The notes below the pieces were generated by a model. That model did not search any database, had not been told where the DNA came from, and saw only the letters and a program-made list of their open reading frames with translations. Below, piece after piece: positions 25,970-39,426 of a stretch of DNA of 64,000 nucleotides (the stretch's first letter is position 1; each line of letters opens with the position of its first letter). Source of the stretch: Nymphaea colorata (Eukaryota; Streptophyta; Magnoliopsida; Nymphaeales; Nymphaeaceae); contig NC_045141.1 of NCBI RefSeq assembly GCF_008831285.2, positions 25,719,315 to 25,783,314 on the forward strand, read 5' to 3'. Both the position numbers and the translations under genes were made by a program.

Positions 25970-26524
25970 CCCTCGGAGAAAATCTTCAAGCGAAATTATC
26001 TGTCCCAACACTTCGGAATTCTGATCGCGCTGCCGTTTATCCAGCAATCTGGTCTTTGGATTATGATCTAGATTTCAACTACACAGTCCGGATTTTCTTT
26101 GGTCTCGGCCGCAAGGATCTACTTGGATGCCTTGCAGAAAAGAAGCAAAAAGCCAATTCAGGCTCGATCAAAGATCGACTAGAATGTTTCTTTCTCACTA
26201 AGATGACAAAACCTTGTAGTAAAAATATTTTGAAAGCATTAGCAACTTCTGAAAACACCGTAATACAATCATAATATTTCAGTCCAGATTCCTTCTTAAA
26301 TATTTTCATAAATAGATATTTTCAAGTCTTCTGTAGTTAGCATTTTAAAAGTAACCGGAAAATCTTTCGGTTTTTTTCTCTGAGTTTTCATTGCACAACC
26401 AAAACGCTTTCACTTGAATGTCCGTTACTTTAACCACTGTTATGTTGCCTTTCACTTAACCAGTAATAACCATACTGAAGCCTCAATAATATGTTGACAA
26501 TACGATTATATATTTGTGCATTAG
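25970..26524. other. Upstream region of the hydroquinone reductase gene
   Basis: The reading frame stays open for about 26 codons 5' of the chosen ATG but contains no further ATG, so this is leader and promoter. No clear TATA box or other motif is seen. Confidence 0.4.
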
Positions 26525-26710
26525 TGATGTTATCAAAATGTTACACTTGTTGCTTTCTGTTTACTAGGAAAATTTCCGATTTCTCCTTCCACAATTAAAA
26601 CATGGGTAATTATCAAATCCACTAAGAGTGTGACCCCTTCTTCAGTTCTTCTATCTTGTCTGCTTTCTTGCTTCTTTGCTATCTACTGCTCCAGCAACTC
26701 TCTGTAATAG

Positions 26711-27921
26711 CCAATAGTGGACGGTGCAGTTGACCTATGGCTGCGCCATTGGGGCTGCAGTTTTCTTAACCCTCCCTTTCATGAGAAAGGAAGAAGAAGC
26801 TGTTGTGGAAAGAACACTAGGTACATGTTGATCAGTTGAAGCTTTCTGTGGCCGAGGTTAGGGCTTTGGGTGAGGCTACGCTAGAGCTGCCAAGCAAGAC
26901 ATTAGCCGTGAGTAGATGCATTCAACTAGCTAATGAGACTGACCAACTTGTTAGTAATGCTAGAGACCTCAAGGATCTTAGCTCTAAGTCGATTTGGGAA
27001 GCCACAAGGCAGAAGGGTAGTCAGGAAGGCTGGCAAAATGGTATATGGAACAAACATATCCCAGCAAGAGCAAGTTGGATTACCTACATCGCCAGCTACA
27101 TGAGACTGACCATTCAAGACAGATTAAAAAGACACGGAATTCATTTGGCAAGCAGATGCCATTTATTTAAAAGGGAGGAGGAGAACAATGTGCACGTCAT
27201 GTTCAAGTGTTCAGTTGTGCAAAAGGTGTGGAGAAAGGCGACTGCTAGTTTTGGTAGGAGTAGGCTTCCGTAGCAGAGTATAGATAAGGAATTTCAGCTT
27301 TGGAGTAAGGTGTCCTTCAAGGTTAAATGACTTAGAAAATGTTGGATGTTGCTTTTCCCAATAGCGTTATGGAAGCTATAGTGGTTTAGGAATGAAGTGG
27401 CACATGAGAGAATGACCATAGTTATGACTGAACATATGTTCTCTACTGTTTGGCGCTCAGCTAAGGAGGCCTTTCTAAGTTTGCAGCTGGAGGATGACGA
27501 GCGTAAGGCAATGTCCACTTGGTTGTGGACTGGAATCCTTTGTGAAGGCAGGTTCTCAAATTTAAACATGGATACTAATGTGCTTCAAATTGTCACATAT
27601 AAAAAGGGCATTAAAACCATGGTGATGGGCATGTCGAGATTGAGAGGCATGGAATCCAGTGAGGCCATACTTACTGAAGCTCAATCTAAGGAGGATGAAG
27701 CTGAATTACAAGTGCTTAATGGCTGGCTGCATTCTATGGCGAGAATCAATGATAGTTTTTTTATCATATTTAACAATGAAGGATGGAAGCGCAGACGTAA
27801 AGCGTTGCTGAAAGGCAAGAAGCCTATTAATGAGAAATGACAACACATGAGGGCAATCAGCCAACGTCTAAAAGTTCTTAGTCAACTGCCTACAAATGCT
27901 GGTGGGATTTTTTGGCCTTCT
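26711..27921 (+). mobile_element. 5'-truncated LINE fragment with reverse-transcriptase zinc-binding domain
   Basis: The insert splits the pseudogene. Its first open part (26836-27273) gives WNKHIPARASWITYIASYM, RLKRHGIHLASRCHLF and HVMFKCSVVQKVW, the zf-RVT pattern that follows the reverse transcriptase in plant LINEs. A second part (27397-27840) continues as WRSAKEAFLSLQLEDDERKA, then a basic tail. The two parts are separated by stops. The endonuclease and polymerase domains are absent, as in normal 5' truncation. No poly-A tail is seen. Possible degenerate target duplication: TTGACCTAT near 26743 against TGGACCATC near 27926. Confidence 0.75.
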
Positions 27922-28683
27922 GGTGGTGGACCATCTCACGATATCAGTAAGTGAGAGGCTGAAAATCCAATAAAAAAAGCCTTTTGGGAAAAATGAATTT
28001 CAGGTTCATGGCAGCTCAACCTGGGTTGGCAGGTTGAGTCAAATTCATTAGAAGTGAGAGCATGATTTGCAACAATGTTAAGTGACCAAGAATAGGAACC
28101 GGCTGTTTGCAAGATTGGAGAATTATCTAGGTAGACTTTGAAAGCGTACACTAAGTGCTTCTTGGACGATTTAATGCCTTGCTTTATTATATTTGGACGG
28201 GTCAAGTTATGAGGCCAGCTGCTCAGATTGTGACACCTCCTTCCCTGTTGGGCTTCATGATACCACATCGCATGCACGATATGTAGAATCCATGGGAGAT
28301 ACTGGATGTGATTAAGATACTACAACCAGACGGGAGTTTTGAGATGACGTCTTCCTTTCATGCTCGAGTTCTAAAACAGACTCAAATCAATCCAGTCCGA
28401 CCACTTCCAGGGGATTTTTCAGTGCATTTGGGAGGGTGGAATCCCTCATTTTGTCTTCTCCCTGGATGATCAGGATAAGGTTCATTTGGCTAATCCATGG
28501 AGGGTCGAGTCATCAGAAGATAAAGCCTTAGACTGGATTCCCTATTTCATGTGAAAGCCAATGGGCGGGAGAAGCAAATCAAAGGTGGTAGCGGTGATTC
28601 AGAGTTTGTTGGCAAAATGAAAGTCTCAAGCCCGTTTCACTTGATTGTGATAATGCAAGCAAGTTTATCGAGACAGTATATGC

Positions 28684-28689
28684 TTTATT
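28684..28689 (-). terminator. Candidate poly-A signal of RPL23 inside the DUF3527 pseudogene
   Basis: TTTATT on the plus strand reads AATAAA on the minus strand, about 230 bases beyond the RPL23 stop codon. It lies within the duplicated coding block, so RPL23 transcripts probably run antisense into the pseudogene. Use of this signal is inferred. Confidence 0.35.
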
Positions 28690-28916
28690 TGGTGTAAATG
28701 GGGCACACAATGAAGAGCATAAGCAAGCGATGGTTAATTTGAAGCCAATTCGTAAGAAGTGTAAGGGAATGCAGAAGATCGCAACAGATATATTTAGAAC
28801 CCCACTACTCAATAAAAAGAAAATCTCTATTGTCAAAATGAAAACTTTTTCCATCAAATCGAAGACGATCGTAAAACTGAAACAAGTACTACCAAAACCA
28901 TTGGAATGTTCAAAAT

Positions 28917-30878
<1,962 letters not shown>

Positions 30879-30947
30879 GGCGGCAGAGGCGTATGGTCGC
30901 GGGCACTGCTGATAGGAAGAACCAATGGACGTCTTGAAGCTTTTATT

Positions 30948-30960
30948 TGGGCTAGGGTTT
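30948..30960 (-). promoter_or_regulatory. Site II and telo-box of RPL23
   Basis: The plus strand reads TGGGCTAGGGTTT. This overlaps a site II element (TGGGCT, 30948-30953) and a telo-box (AAACCCTA on the minus strand, 30953-30960), about 70-80 bases before the start codon. The pair is characteristic of plant ribosomal protein genes, where TCP factors and telo-box binders drive growth-linked expression. No TATA box is seen. Confidence 0.7.
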
Positions 30961-31009
30961 TTTCTTGTAAATTTAATTACTAAAATAGCCCTCATGTTAC
31001 AGCAAATCA

Positions 31010-32744
31010 CCATTCCGGTTCAGCGGGTGCGAATGGGATCTTGGTGCGTGTAATGGTAGTGCTTTTAACATTTGAGGGCTGATTTAGTCACAGCTCATAA
31101 ACCAGTGATTCAAACTCGGATCGGCAGATGATCGAATCATCATAAACTCGGACCGGCAGATGATCGAATCATCATCGGTGTAGCGAGTCGACTCATCAAT
31201 GAGTTTTAAAATAACCATAATGTAAATCATTACAGTTGAATCGAGCTAATCAAGATGAGTCAGGGCCAAGTCAGGCCGAGCCAAGAGCGAATAGAGCTGA
31301 GTTAAGGCGAACCGGACCAAACTTGACTAGATTTTGCAACGATTCGAGTTGACTCGAGCGATTCTAGTTGAGTTTGTCAATTATGGATTTAACATCTGCC
31401 CATCAATATCCATGTGTTGCCACTGCTCATCAATCAACCAGAAAGAGAGAGCACCATGGTCCATTCCTCTACAGATTTCCATTGGGAGAGAGTTGAGCCC
31501 CACTTCTTGTGTTTGAACGTCATGGGCAGATGTTCAAATTGCAAGACATTCTTCACCTATAGAAAAGGAAGCTTACTTGTTAGGATCAGGTCCCCTTTGG
31601 TGGCAGGGTAAAAGTACCATAGAAAAAAAGTTGATGGTAAAAAGTCAAACTTTTTAAATTACCCTCATTCATTGAATTTGGCAGGGTAATTTTCTTTGTG
31701 TTTAATTTGAGTATGAACAGTCGTCCAAATAAAATCACTGTGCATCAAACAAAGGGAGCCTAAAGTTCTAAAGAGAAAGAAGGGCGCTGTGTTTCATCCA
31801 ACTTCTCAGATTCCTCTTGATTATTGGATCTAATAAGATGCTCGCCTACCATAAACGTTGGCCCGTATAGTTTGTAGCCATATTTTGCCTCAGCTCATGG
31901 CCTTGGCCGTGGATGCTTTTCTTGCTTCCTCCGTGGTTGCCTTAGTTCATTTGTATTCTAGTTTACCCTAGGCTGGGTTAGAGCCTTTTGGGGGTCCGTG
32001 GTTGCCTAACTAGGTCTGCTACTTTTAACGCTAAACTACGTCCTATGAAAAGAATATTACACACATCAAGTAAATGTAAACATGACCAATGTTAATACAA
32101 ATGACGCGGCCGTTTTGTCATTTTTTGCAGTATTAAACGTGCTGCTTACTTGATTTCTAATAACTTGCAGATTGCATTTTGATCGGGACTCTGTTATATG
32201 TTTGATTTAAAGGCATTGGTATCAACACTATAAAAAAATCAGATTTTGAATCAAATTGGTCAGAGTGATAGTTAGATCACTAAAGTGCATTAGCAAATCA
32301 AGTGAATCGGTTCATTTAGTGATTTAGACAAACCAATTGCGGAACAAAGTAAATCACATTAGAAAAGACATGTAATTTTTGTGACTTTTGAAGGGATCCT
32401 ATTAGAAAAAGCATGGAAAATGTATTATAAGAAACGCTGAAAACTCACACCATACGCCTTTACCGGGACGATTGGATCCAAGAAGTGGAGTACTTTCCCC
32501 CCGTAAAAACAGAGGGTGGTACAATACAACTCTCTTCGTATTTCCTTGTGTTAGGAGAGGAGTACGCAACTCTGGACGCAGAGGTGAATTACATGATTCA
32601 CTTTACAAGCCAAAAGATCAAATAAACAGGGACAACGCTCGTCGTCACACCAAAATCTGCCGCAGTGGATTCATCGAGTGAATAAATTAGACTCACACAA
32701 AAAGAGAAGCGGAGGACAGAGCGGATCCGAGAGGCGGGAAGGGC
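31010..32744. other. Intergenic, with a short tandem duplication
   Basis: A 33-base unit containing CGGCAGATGATCGAATCATC is repeated at about 31110-31142 and 31143-31175 with one substitution. The following 31176-31390 is rich in GAGTCGACTC and GAGCCRAG words, typical of degenerate plant repeats. No gene is supported. Confidence 0.5.
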
Positions 32745-33179
32745 TCACAGCCAGAGGGCCCCAGCGTCCTTGAGCATGGGAACGAGGTTGCCCTTGATGT
32801 GGATAGACATGAGGCGCTCTACGCCGCCGACGAACTTGCCGCCGATGAAGACCGCCGGGACGGCCGGATCCCGGCCCGCGATCCGGACAAGGGCGTCCTC
32901 CGTCTTGCTGCCACCGTCCTCCTCCTCGTCTAGCTCGTACAGCGTCGGGTTGACGCCCATGCCGGAGAGGAGCTGCCTTGCCACGTGGCACATGCAGCAG
33001 CCATTGAAGCCGAAGATGATCACCGCGTTCTCCGACACTAGCCGCGCGATTCGGTCCAGCGCCGACCCGGGCGGGAAGGGGGACGAGCTCGTCCCGGCCT
33101 CACCCGAGTAGCGGTGTCTCCGTGAACCGCCGCTCCGCCCGGTCTCCACCCGGAGGGAGAGGGACGATCTGGAACTCAT
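32745..33179 (-). CDS. CC-type (ROXY) glutaredoxin
   Basis: Single-exon CDS of 144 residues. The basic, serine-rich N-terminus is followed by the thioredoxin fold: NAVIIFGFNGCCMCHVARQL with the CC-type active site CCMC (61-64), then PAVPAVFIGGKFVGG with the cis-proline and the glutathione-binding glycines. It ends DAGALWL. CC-type glutaredoxins exist only in land plants. The C-terminal ALWL/ALWA motif is known to mediate contact with TGA-type bZIP factors, letting them repress or modify TGA targets in floral, stress and jasmonate/salicylate responses. The start is the only ATG before the conserved region. An acceptor-like site (TTTCGTGCATCAG) lies about 40 bases upstream, so the leader may be spliced. 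The frame is intact. Confidence 0.92.
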   Translation of the reverse strand: MSSRSSLSLRVETGRSGGSRRHRYSGEAGTSSSPFPPGSALDRIARLVSENAVIIFGFNGCCMCHVARQLLSGMGVNPTLYELDEEEDGGSKTEDALVRIAGRDPAVPAVFIGGKFVGGVERLMSIHIKGNLVPMLKDAGALWL

Positions 33180-34048
33180 TGAACTCGAGCACTTTTCCGA
33201 TTCCGATCCCGAATTCCTGATGCACGAAAGGAAAAGGAAAAGGAAAACAGAATCAGACAGGAAGCACGTAAGAGGCCATGAATTTCACATTTGCTTTCTT
33301 GACTGCTCTTTTCTTGAAATTCTGATGGCTTACGTAATGAGCACAGAGCACCATCCCGTCCGGTCGTGTAAACAGAGATAAATAGAGGCACCGTGAATTA
33401 TACAAGCAATGTGTGCTGAAGAAATTGAAATCCAACCAATAGAATGACACGGAAAGGAGTTCGGAAGCTCAACGCCTACTAGTCGGAAACCTCGATATTT
33501 CGTCTTTCTTTCGTTCATCTAAATCTCATGAACGAACTTTCACAATGTGAACGGCACAAGATAGAGAACACATGCGCACGTATGAAGAAATTAAAGAGAA
33601 GCTCAACAAAATCCGCCAATCACCGAGACAGAGTGTGAGCCGATTGCAAACAGTGCTCAAGAAAACGACGAAGACGAAGAAGAAGAAGCCGATGCGTAGG
33701 AGGAAGATCATAGCAATGAAAGCAGAACGTTACGAAGAATAGATTTCCGAGGATAGACGGGGAGGAAATCTCACCGCTCACCGCAAACCCTAACCAGCGT
33801 GGGCGAGTCGGCACAGCGGGAGCGCGGCGCTCACCGATAGACGCAGCTTCGCCGGGCACCCGACGGACGACATTCCAATCTTCCCGGGGTATTCGCTTCG
33901 AATGCTTCCTCCACGCGTTGGCGGGCGAACCGAAAACCCAAAATGCAAACGGGAACGGAGAAAAAACAAGCGACAGACGGAGGGAGAGAATTGGCGGAAG
34001 AAGTGGGAGGTTGCAAAGCCTTTAATAGCCGTTGCACTGCTGACGTGG
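33180..34048 (-). promoter_or_regulatory. Probable spliced leader and promoter of the glutaredoxin gene
   Basis: On the minus strand TATTAAAGG (34019-34027) could be a TATA box, and TGACGTGG on the plus strand at 34041-34048 is an as-1-like TGACG core overlapping a CACGTCA. A short upstream ATG near 33870 gives MSSVGCPAKLRLS before the donor-like TCG|GTGAGC. Spliced to the acceptor near 33219, this frame does not join the glutaredoxin frame, so it would be an upstream ORF. A telo-box-like AAACCCTAA lies at 33785-33793. The gene assignment is inferred. Confidence 0.35.
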
Positions 34049-35189
34049 CATAGAACACATCGCCTGTCGAATCTCCGCCGTCCACGTTTCCTGAGGTCTG
34101 ATTTGTCAAACTATTTCTCCGGAACCCCTCAATATTTGATCATTATAAAATAAACCACTCGGGGCTCACCTATATTGTGGGGCCCGTTCTTGAGATGGCG
34201 TAATTTTCGGTCTACTTCACCTGGGCCTGCCTCGCCGAGAAGGCTAAAGACAAAAAAAGAGGTGAGCCGCTAGCGGCCTTCGCAAGCAAAGAAAACGGCA
34301 ATACCACGTCACAGCCGATAGGATTCAGATCACTTGTGTCCAACAATTGTATTTTATAGAAAAGAAAAAGCTCATCTATATCTAGTGTCGTGGACTTAGT
34401 GCCCATTGCATGCTGCCTTTTTCTTCCCTAAACTTTTCAAATACCTGCTTAAATTTATGAGGATAGTACAAACATCTTTAAGCTGTTATACATTGTTAAA
34501 AAGCACATGGAACTTCTTTTTATGATCATCGATTGAGAAGAGTAACATCATTTTCTTCCGTCCATTTGTCGTCAAATGAGTGGCAAATCATCTTTTGCTG
34601 ATGGGTTACCCTTCAACTAGAACAAAGTTCTACCTTCCATGCACCACACATTGTTTGATGATCTGAAACTTTTGTTCCAGACATTTTAGTTTTAAGTTTT
34701 GTGTTTGTGCATGAAACTAAAAAATTCCTTGGGTTTATAACAACTGTTGAGATTGTATGCACGTCCCCTAATGTGTGAAACGCAATGGTTTACCTAACAT
34801 TAAAGTTCTACACGTTTAGAAGGACCTTTAATATTGGTACTGAAGTTCTAGAACTGCCCAAAATCTCTTGACACAATTGTTCCACGTTTGTTTGTTTCTA
34901 AAACTTCTCATGGAGTTTGAATTAAAATTCCACCAGTACAAAGAGATACCATGTTTCCAAATAGGGCCCAAATGCGGTAAATTTTTTTATAGTTAGAATA
35001 GAATATGCAGTGAACATTTCTATGAAAATGTCACTGATTGTTCCACCAAGTTGAAACGGGGAGCTTCGAGCCTATGAAAATGTTTCCCAAGAAATCGACT
35101 TGAAGCAGGAAAACGTTTCCGAGCTCGATTTGGCTTTCACTTTCACGTGAACTATGAAAAAGAAGTAACAAGAAAAAGGGGCATTGTCA

Positions 35190-35425
35190 TTAATACCTAA
35201 TCTCTGGCCGGCCCGGCCTCCTTGAGGCACCTCCCTCTGCTTCGCCCGACCAAGAAAATGGCTTTTCTTCTGTTCCTTGAGCCGATTTGAGCAATGGCCG
35301 GCGACTGCTTCTGATCTTAGAGAAACCCAACGAAGATGGAGGGCCAGTAGCAGACAAGAAGCAGAGAATGGTGGTACCCAAGATGGTTTCTGATGTAAAG
35401 GCCACTGCCCACCCTTTATATAGAC
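35190..35425 (-). pseudogene. TATA-led open segment without an ATG, possible first-exon relic
   Basis: On the minus strand a clean TATATAAAGG (about 35413-35423) is followed by an open stretch giving SETILGTTILCFLSATGPPS, SSRRPLLKSAQGTEEKPF and then GRPEIR at a donor-like AG|GTATTA. The hydrophobic then basic/serine composition resembles a plastid or secretory leader. No ATG lies between the TATA box and this stretch, and no downstream exon was found. It may be a dead first exon or chance. Not recognised. Confidence 0.25.
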
Positions 35426-37128
35426 ACCATAATACAAGTTTACTAATGCAATAGCAATGTTGTATTATTGTGAAGAACAGGAGGCAGTACCAGGGGCCCA
35501 ACCAGAGTCACAAATGCGTGCTTTTTTATTTTTACCTCAATGAGTTCTTCGACCTTCTTCTGTCTTTTTCTTTTCTGCGTCTTTCATTATTCGGATGATC
35601 GAATGCGTCTTTCTAACTTTTTCCCACCAAAAGTTTCAGGAGATAAATTGTGAACGTTTACGTCTCGAGGCTTGTAGATCTCCTTTTTGTCTTGTCATAT
35701 CATGTTCTAATAGTGTATGTTCTTATTATTGTCCCCCTTACATTTTCAGGTGACCTTTCTTCCCTTTCAAGGAATGCCCATTTTGTAACTTAACCAGACA
35801 TGGGAAGGGCTAATGAACAGCAAGAAGCTATTGGTGTGTCCTGTCCTTTGAAAGGCAAGAAGGTCATCTAGATTCATTTAAGAAATGATATTTTTTCCAG
35901 TCCCCAACATTTTGTGTTTGTTTAATTTGCTGAGGAATTCAATCACTAGCTTAATGAATTGAATTTGGGGAACATTCAAAATGAAGAGAGTCAATAAGTT
36001 TCGGTGGCATCATTTTTCTCGTGATTTCTAGACTTTAAATTTGAAATTAAAATTCAAATAGGAAGATAGATAGAACTGAAAACACAAAAACCAGCTAAAA
36101 GGCCAACAAAATATGCATACAAATCAGGGAACAAATTGAACATTTTCATAAATATCTTGATAGCAAAGAACAGGGAAACTTACATCAAACCCTTTATTTA
36201 TCTGTTTAATCGACTAGAGGTGAACTGCGTAATGCGAACTTATGCCAGAGCTTGAATTCTTGCTCAATGCCAATTTAAATCTTTAAACTTAGACACAATA
36301 ATGAATGAACAGCAGTTGAATTCTTTGTGATTAGCATGTCATGTAGACGAAGTTTATCAATCAAATGCGGGAAGTTGAGTAACATAAAAGGATGCTGAAG
36401 AAGCAATGCCTATTAGAAGGTCCCCTGAGAGAGCAATATTTGAAAGCAAGGCATCTCCATTGCAGGACAAGGAATGCATGGGGTCAAAATCAAAGCCATG
36501 GATGTATTGCTTCATGAACAAGCTTGTTTCTCAAACTCAAGGACATTAATTTAATTGAGGATACCATATGCATGTACAACATATCCTCAATTATTAGACA
36601 ACATTCAGCATTTGAGGGACAAAACATTATTGTCCTCCGTATGAGTGGCACCAACCTTTCTTGTCTTTGCCATGTGGGTCTGTCCCTATATCAAACCTCC
36701 TTTAACGAGAGAGAGAGTGCGCGTCTTTCCTCACACCAAATACCAACTGAGCGACCGGTCTGGGCCGTCTGTGTGGACGGCCCACTCTTTAAGCAAACAA
36801 TAAAAAAAGAACGTGCCCGACACTCGAGAGCCAACACTGGGGGGGAGGCATCAGCTCCCCCGCTTCTTCGACAAGGGGACGTTTTCTTGCCGGCAGACGG
36901 CCGGCGGCGATGGGAAGCGACTGGCTGACGACCTTCTTCTTCTTTTTTTTGTTTTTTGGTACATTCTCTTTTTTGAAAAAAAATAAAAACCACGACAACA
37001 TTAAAATATCCTTCAAAGGAAAAAAAAATGAGTTTATTAAATTGAGATCCTCTGCCTTTTTAAAGGGGTTTTCCATCTGTTTATTACGTAAGCAGTGATG
37101 TTCGTAAGCGTCCAATCATGTCTGCCTA

Positions 37129-37158
37129 CTGACGGCCACGGCCACGGCCACGGCCACA
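37129..37158. repeat. (GGCCAC)n short tandem repeat
   Basis: About four GGCCAC units followed by AACAGCGACAGCC. Confidence 0.85.
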
Positions 37159-37257
37159 ACAGCGACAGCCTATTGCGTTGGATCAAAGCAGCGGAGAGAC
37201 AAAACCAAGCGTTTTTCATTGGTGATTAAAAAGATTCCTGTACTTGCACCATCATAT

Positions 37258-38290
37258 CAATCAAGGCGGAGGCATGTGTAGGTTAAGTGTGTGGGCAATT
37301 GCCACACGGACCAGTACCACAATTCTCAGTACTATTATTTTCATTTATATGTTGGCACCCCTTAAAAATTTAATTAGCTTCACCCGTACTTCTCATCCTG
37401 TCATTCAAGCAGGCGCCTCCAGTGAACGAAGGGTCCTTCGATATTATTACTCCCATTCGACGACAATATGATAAATGGGTGGCCAACGCTAACTTTGTCG
37501 TTGTTGATTGCATGCATGTGAAGGAATTGGTAATGCTTGCATTGCAGGTCAAGCCACCACTCATTTAGATGAGGAGATTGCTCCAGGCTTGATGCACAAC
37601 AGGGCATCGTGATAGTCGCCTTCAGTACCTTGGAGTTTTCTTACTGTTCAAAAAGCAACGGAGTACTACATCCGACCCTGAGAGTTGGTTTCTTGAACAT
37701 CAATGAGCATCAGGCTGATCCCCTTTTGTTTTTCTTAATTTTTGTTTTTCGAGAAAGACAGCGAAGATACAATTTATTTTATTTAAGAACATATGCTAGC
37801 GTTACTTAGGGAATGATGTTTCTTCTTAACTGCAAAAGGGTGGGCTTCTTTCTTTTATGTTGGTGATGCATGGTAGCCTCAGTTTCTTATTTATCTTGCT
37901 TAAGGTTAGTAACTTCAATGATGTTTTAGTTATGTACTGCGAGGATTTCTTTTGCTCATTATCAAATGTACAGAAACTACATTATTAAAACAAAGTTATT
38001 GTATGACAAGAAAGTTATTTATTGTCACTAAACCTATATTTTGCGCATTTGCATTTGTTAGACAATTTATTAATTCCCCTGCAAGTTCAAAATTCTGTCT
38101 CCGCATCGACTCAAGCAACAAACGCAAGCGCGCATAAACAGAGCTGATGTCAGATGGCGATGGTGGCATGAAAAAGGAGGCAAGTGTGGTGTGGGCACTG
38201 TATAGGCAGTTGCCCACACAAACCCAGAAAAAAATACTTATTTTTATATTGATATTTCAAGGTAATTTCTGGCTCCACCCCTGCTGGAGC
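37258..38290. repeat. Two related copies of an unclassified dispersed repeat
   Basis: The stretch 37258-37400 (GTGTGGGCAATTGCCACACG and later GGCACCCCTTAAAAATTT) and the stretch 38155-38290 (GTGTGGGCACTG, GCAGTTGCCCACACA and later TTTCTGGCTCCACCCCTGC) share a pattern of GTGGGCA/TTGCCCACAC palindrome, AT-rich middle and a closing CACCC block. They look like relics of one repeat family. No coding potential lies between them. Confidence 0.35.
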
Positions 38291-39426
38291 TTGATATGTT
38301 CTTGGCTGATTATATCATCAAAGTCACTATATTTTTGTTTTTTTTTAAGCTATTTTACATCAGAATCATGCCTCTGACATCTCACAGCAATTTGGTTATC
38401 TTCTATCTCAACTAATTGCTACCACTTGCTCTTGGAGGCCTTCTGGACTGCCGTCTGTTATGTCCCCTTCTTGTGCATTCCACTATGTTCAGTGTCAAGT
38501 GTTACGCTTAATTTGTGAGATACAATGGAAGGAGATGCTGTTATGATTCTGCAAGATTAATTGCATTGGTTGCGGATCCTGCAAGGGCTCTGATCAAAGT
38601 CGACCTAATGGTGGAGAAAGGCTAAACAATAATATGTCTGTTCTGCTCCTTGCGGTCCGAATCAGATTAATATCTTTCCGCTACAATTCGTGCAAAATAT
38701 CGATACAAATTAGACTTGGTGATGTCATGTCATGAAATGCGTTCTTCAAAATGCTATTCAAAGATCATTTTATATAATCTTTGATCAAAGAAGTAATAAT
38801 TTGGAAACAGATTGAAGCACGAGCCTTATCAGGTTACTGTACCACCTGAAAGCTTATAGAGACAGCCTTATCTTCGGTTAGCGGTGGCGATGGTAGTTGT
38901 CTCTATGTCAAAACACTTTACCAAGCCCTTTGGCTGTATTTGGTTGAACATTGCATCTTTTAAATTGGATAGGCTTTGAAAAAATCTGTGAATTTCCGTC
39001 TCAGTTCAGAAAGGCAATGCACATTTCGGTGCTTTATTCTCTCCTGCACTCTCCAATGGTGATAAAGCAAGATTCATCCTTTGGTTGGATAAAAAAAAAA
39101 ATCTTTGTTATTGGATACCACGCAGTCGGCCATGACACACCAAGCCTAATCTCTGATGACTTTAGTAAAGCAAAAAGTAGAAAGAACCACATGTTCTAAT
39201 GCATGTGTGACCAAAGAATATGGTGCTTCCCCAAGAAAGCTTTTCCTTTAGAAATTCTGCACTCTGACCAACTTGGAGTTGCTTTAAGCACTGCACATGA
39301 TTATGTTATGGCAGGACTGAGTCATCATATGGAAGAAGGACACCCACTAGAGCTTCTTGGGCCCTGAAACCCGAGTCCACAGACGTGGCAATTGCTCTTT
39401 ATGACAAGCCATGGCCACGAAGTGAC

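Larger units (their letters stand above)
26525..28806 (+). pseudogene. Broken partial copy of the DUF3527 locus
   Basis: Three blocks in the same order and strand as the parent: 26525-26710 copies 19853-20036, 27922-28194 copies 20049-20331, and 28196-28806 copies 21490-22116. By eye roughly nine bases in ten match. The gap between blocks two and three removes about 1.16 kb, including the start codon and the 5' half of the main exon, and joins at a short shared GA. The gap between blocks one and two is filled by a LINE fragment. The coding block has several frame-breaking indels and a stop (TAA for TCA), and the C-terminal core is missing. The copy cannot make the family protein. The hydroquinone reductase gene lies between parent and copy. 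Confidence 0.88.
34150..39312. other. Long intergenic stretch
   Basis: AT-rich, with no complete gene found. It holds the ATG-less open segment at 35190-35425, the GGCCAC repeat at 37129 and two related repeat pieces at 37258 and 38155 (listed separately). The inverted repeat GGCCGTC/GACGGCC around 36764 could form a small hairpin. Confidence 0.5.
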
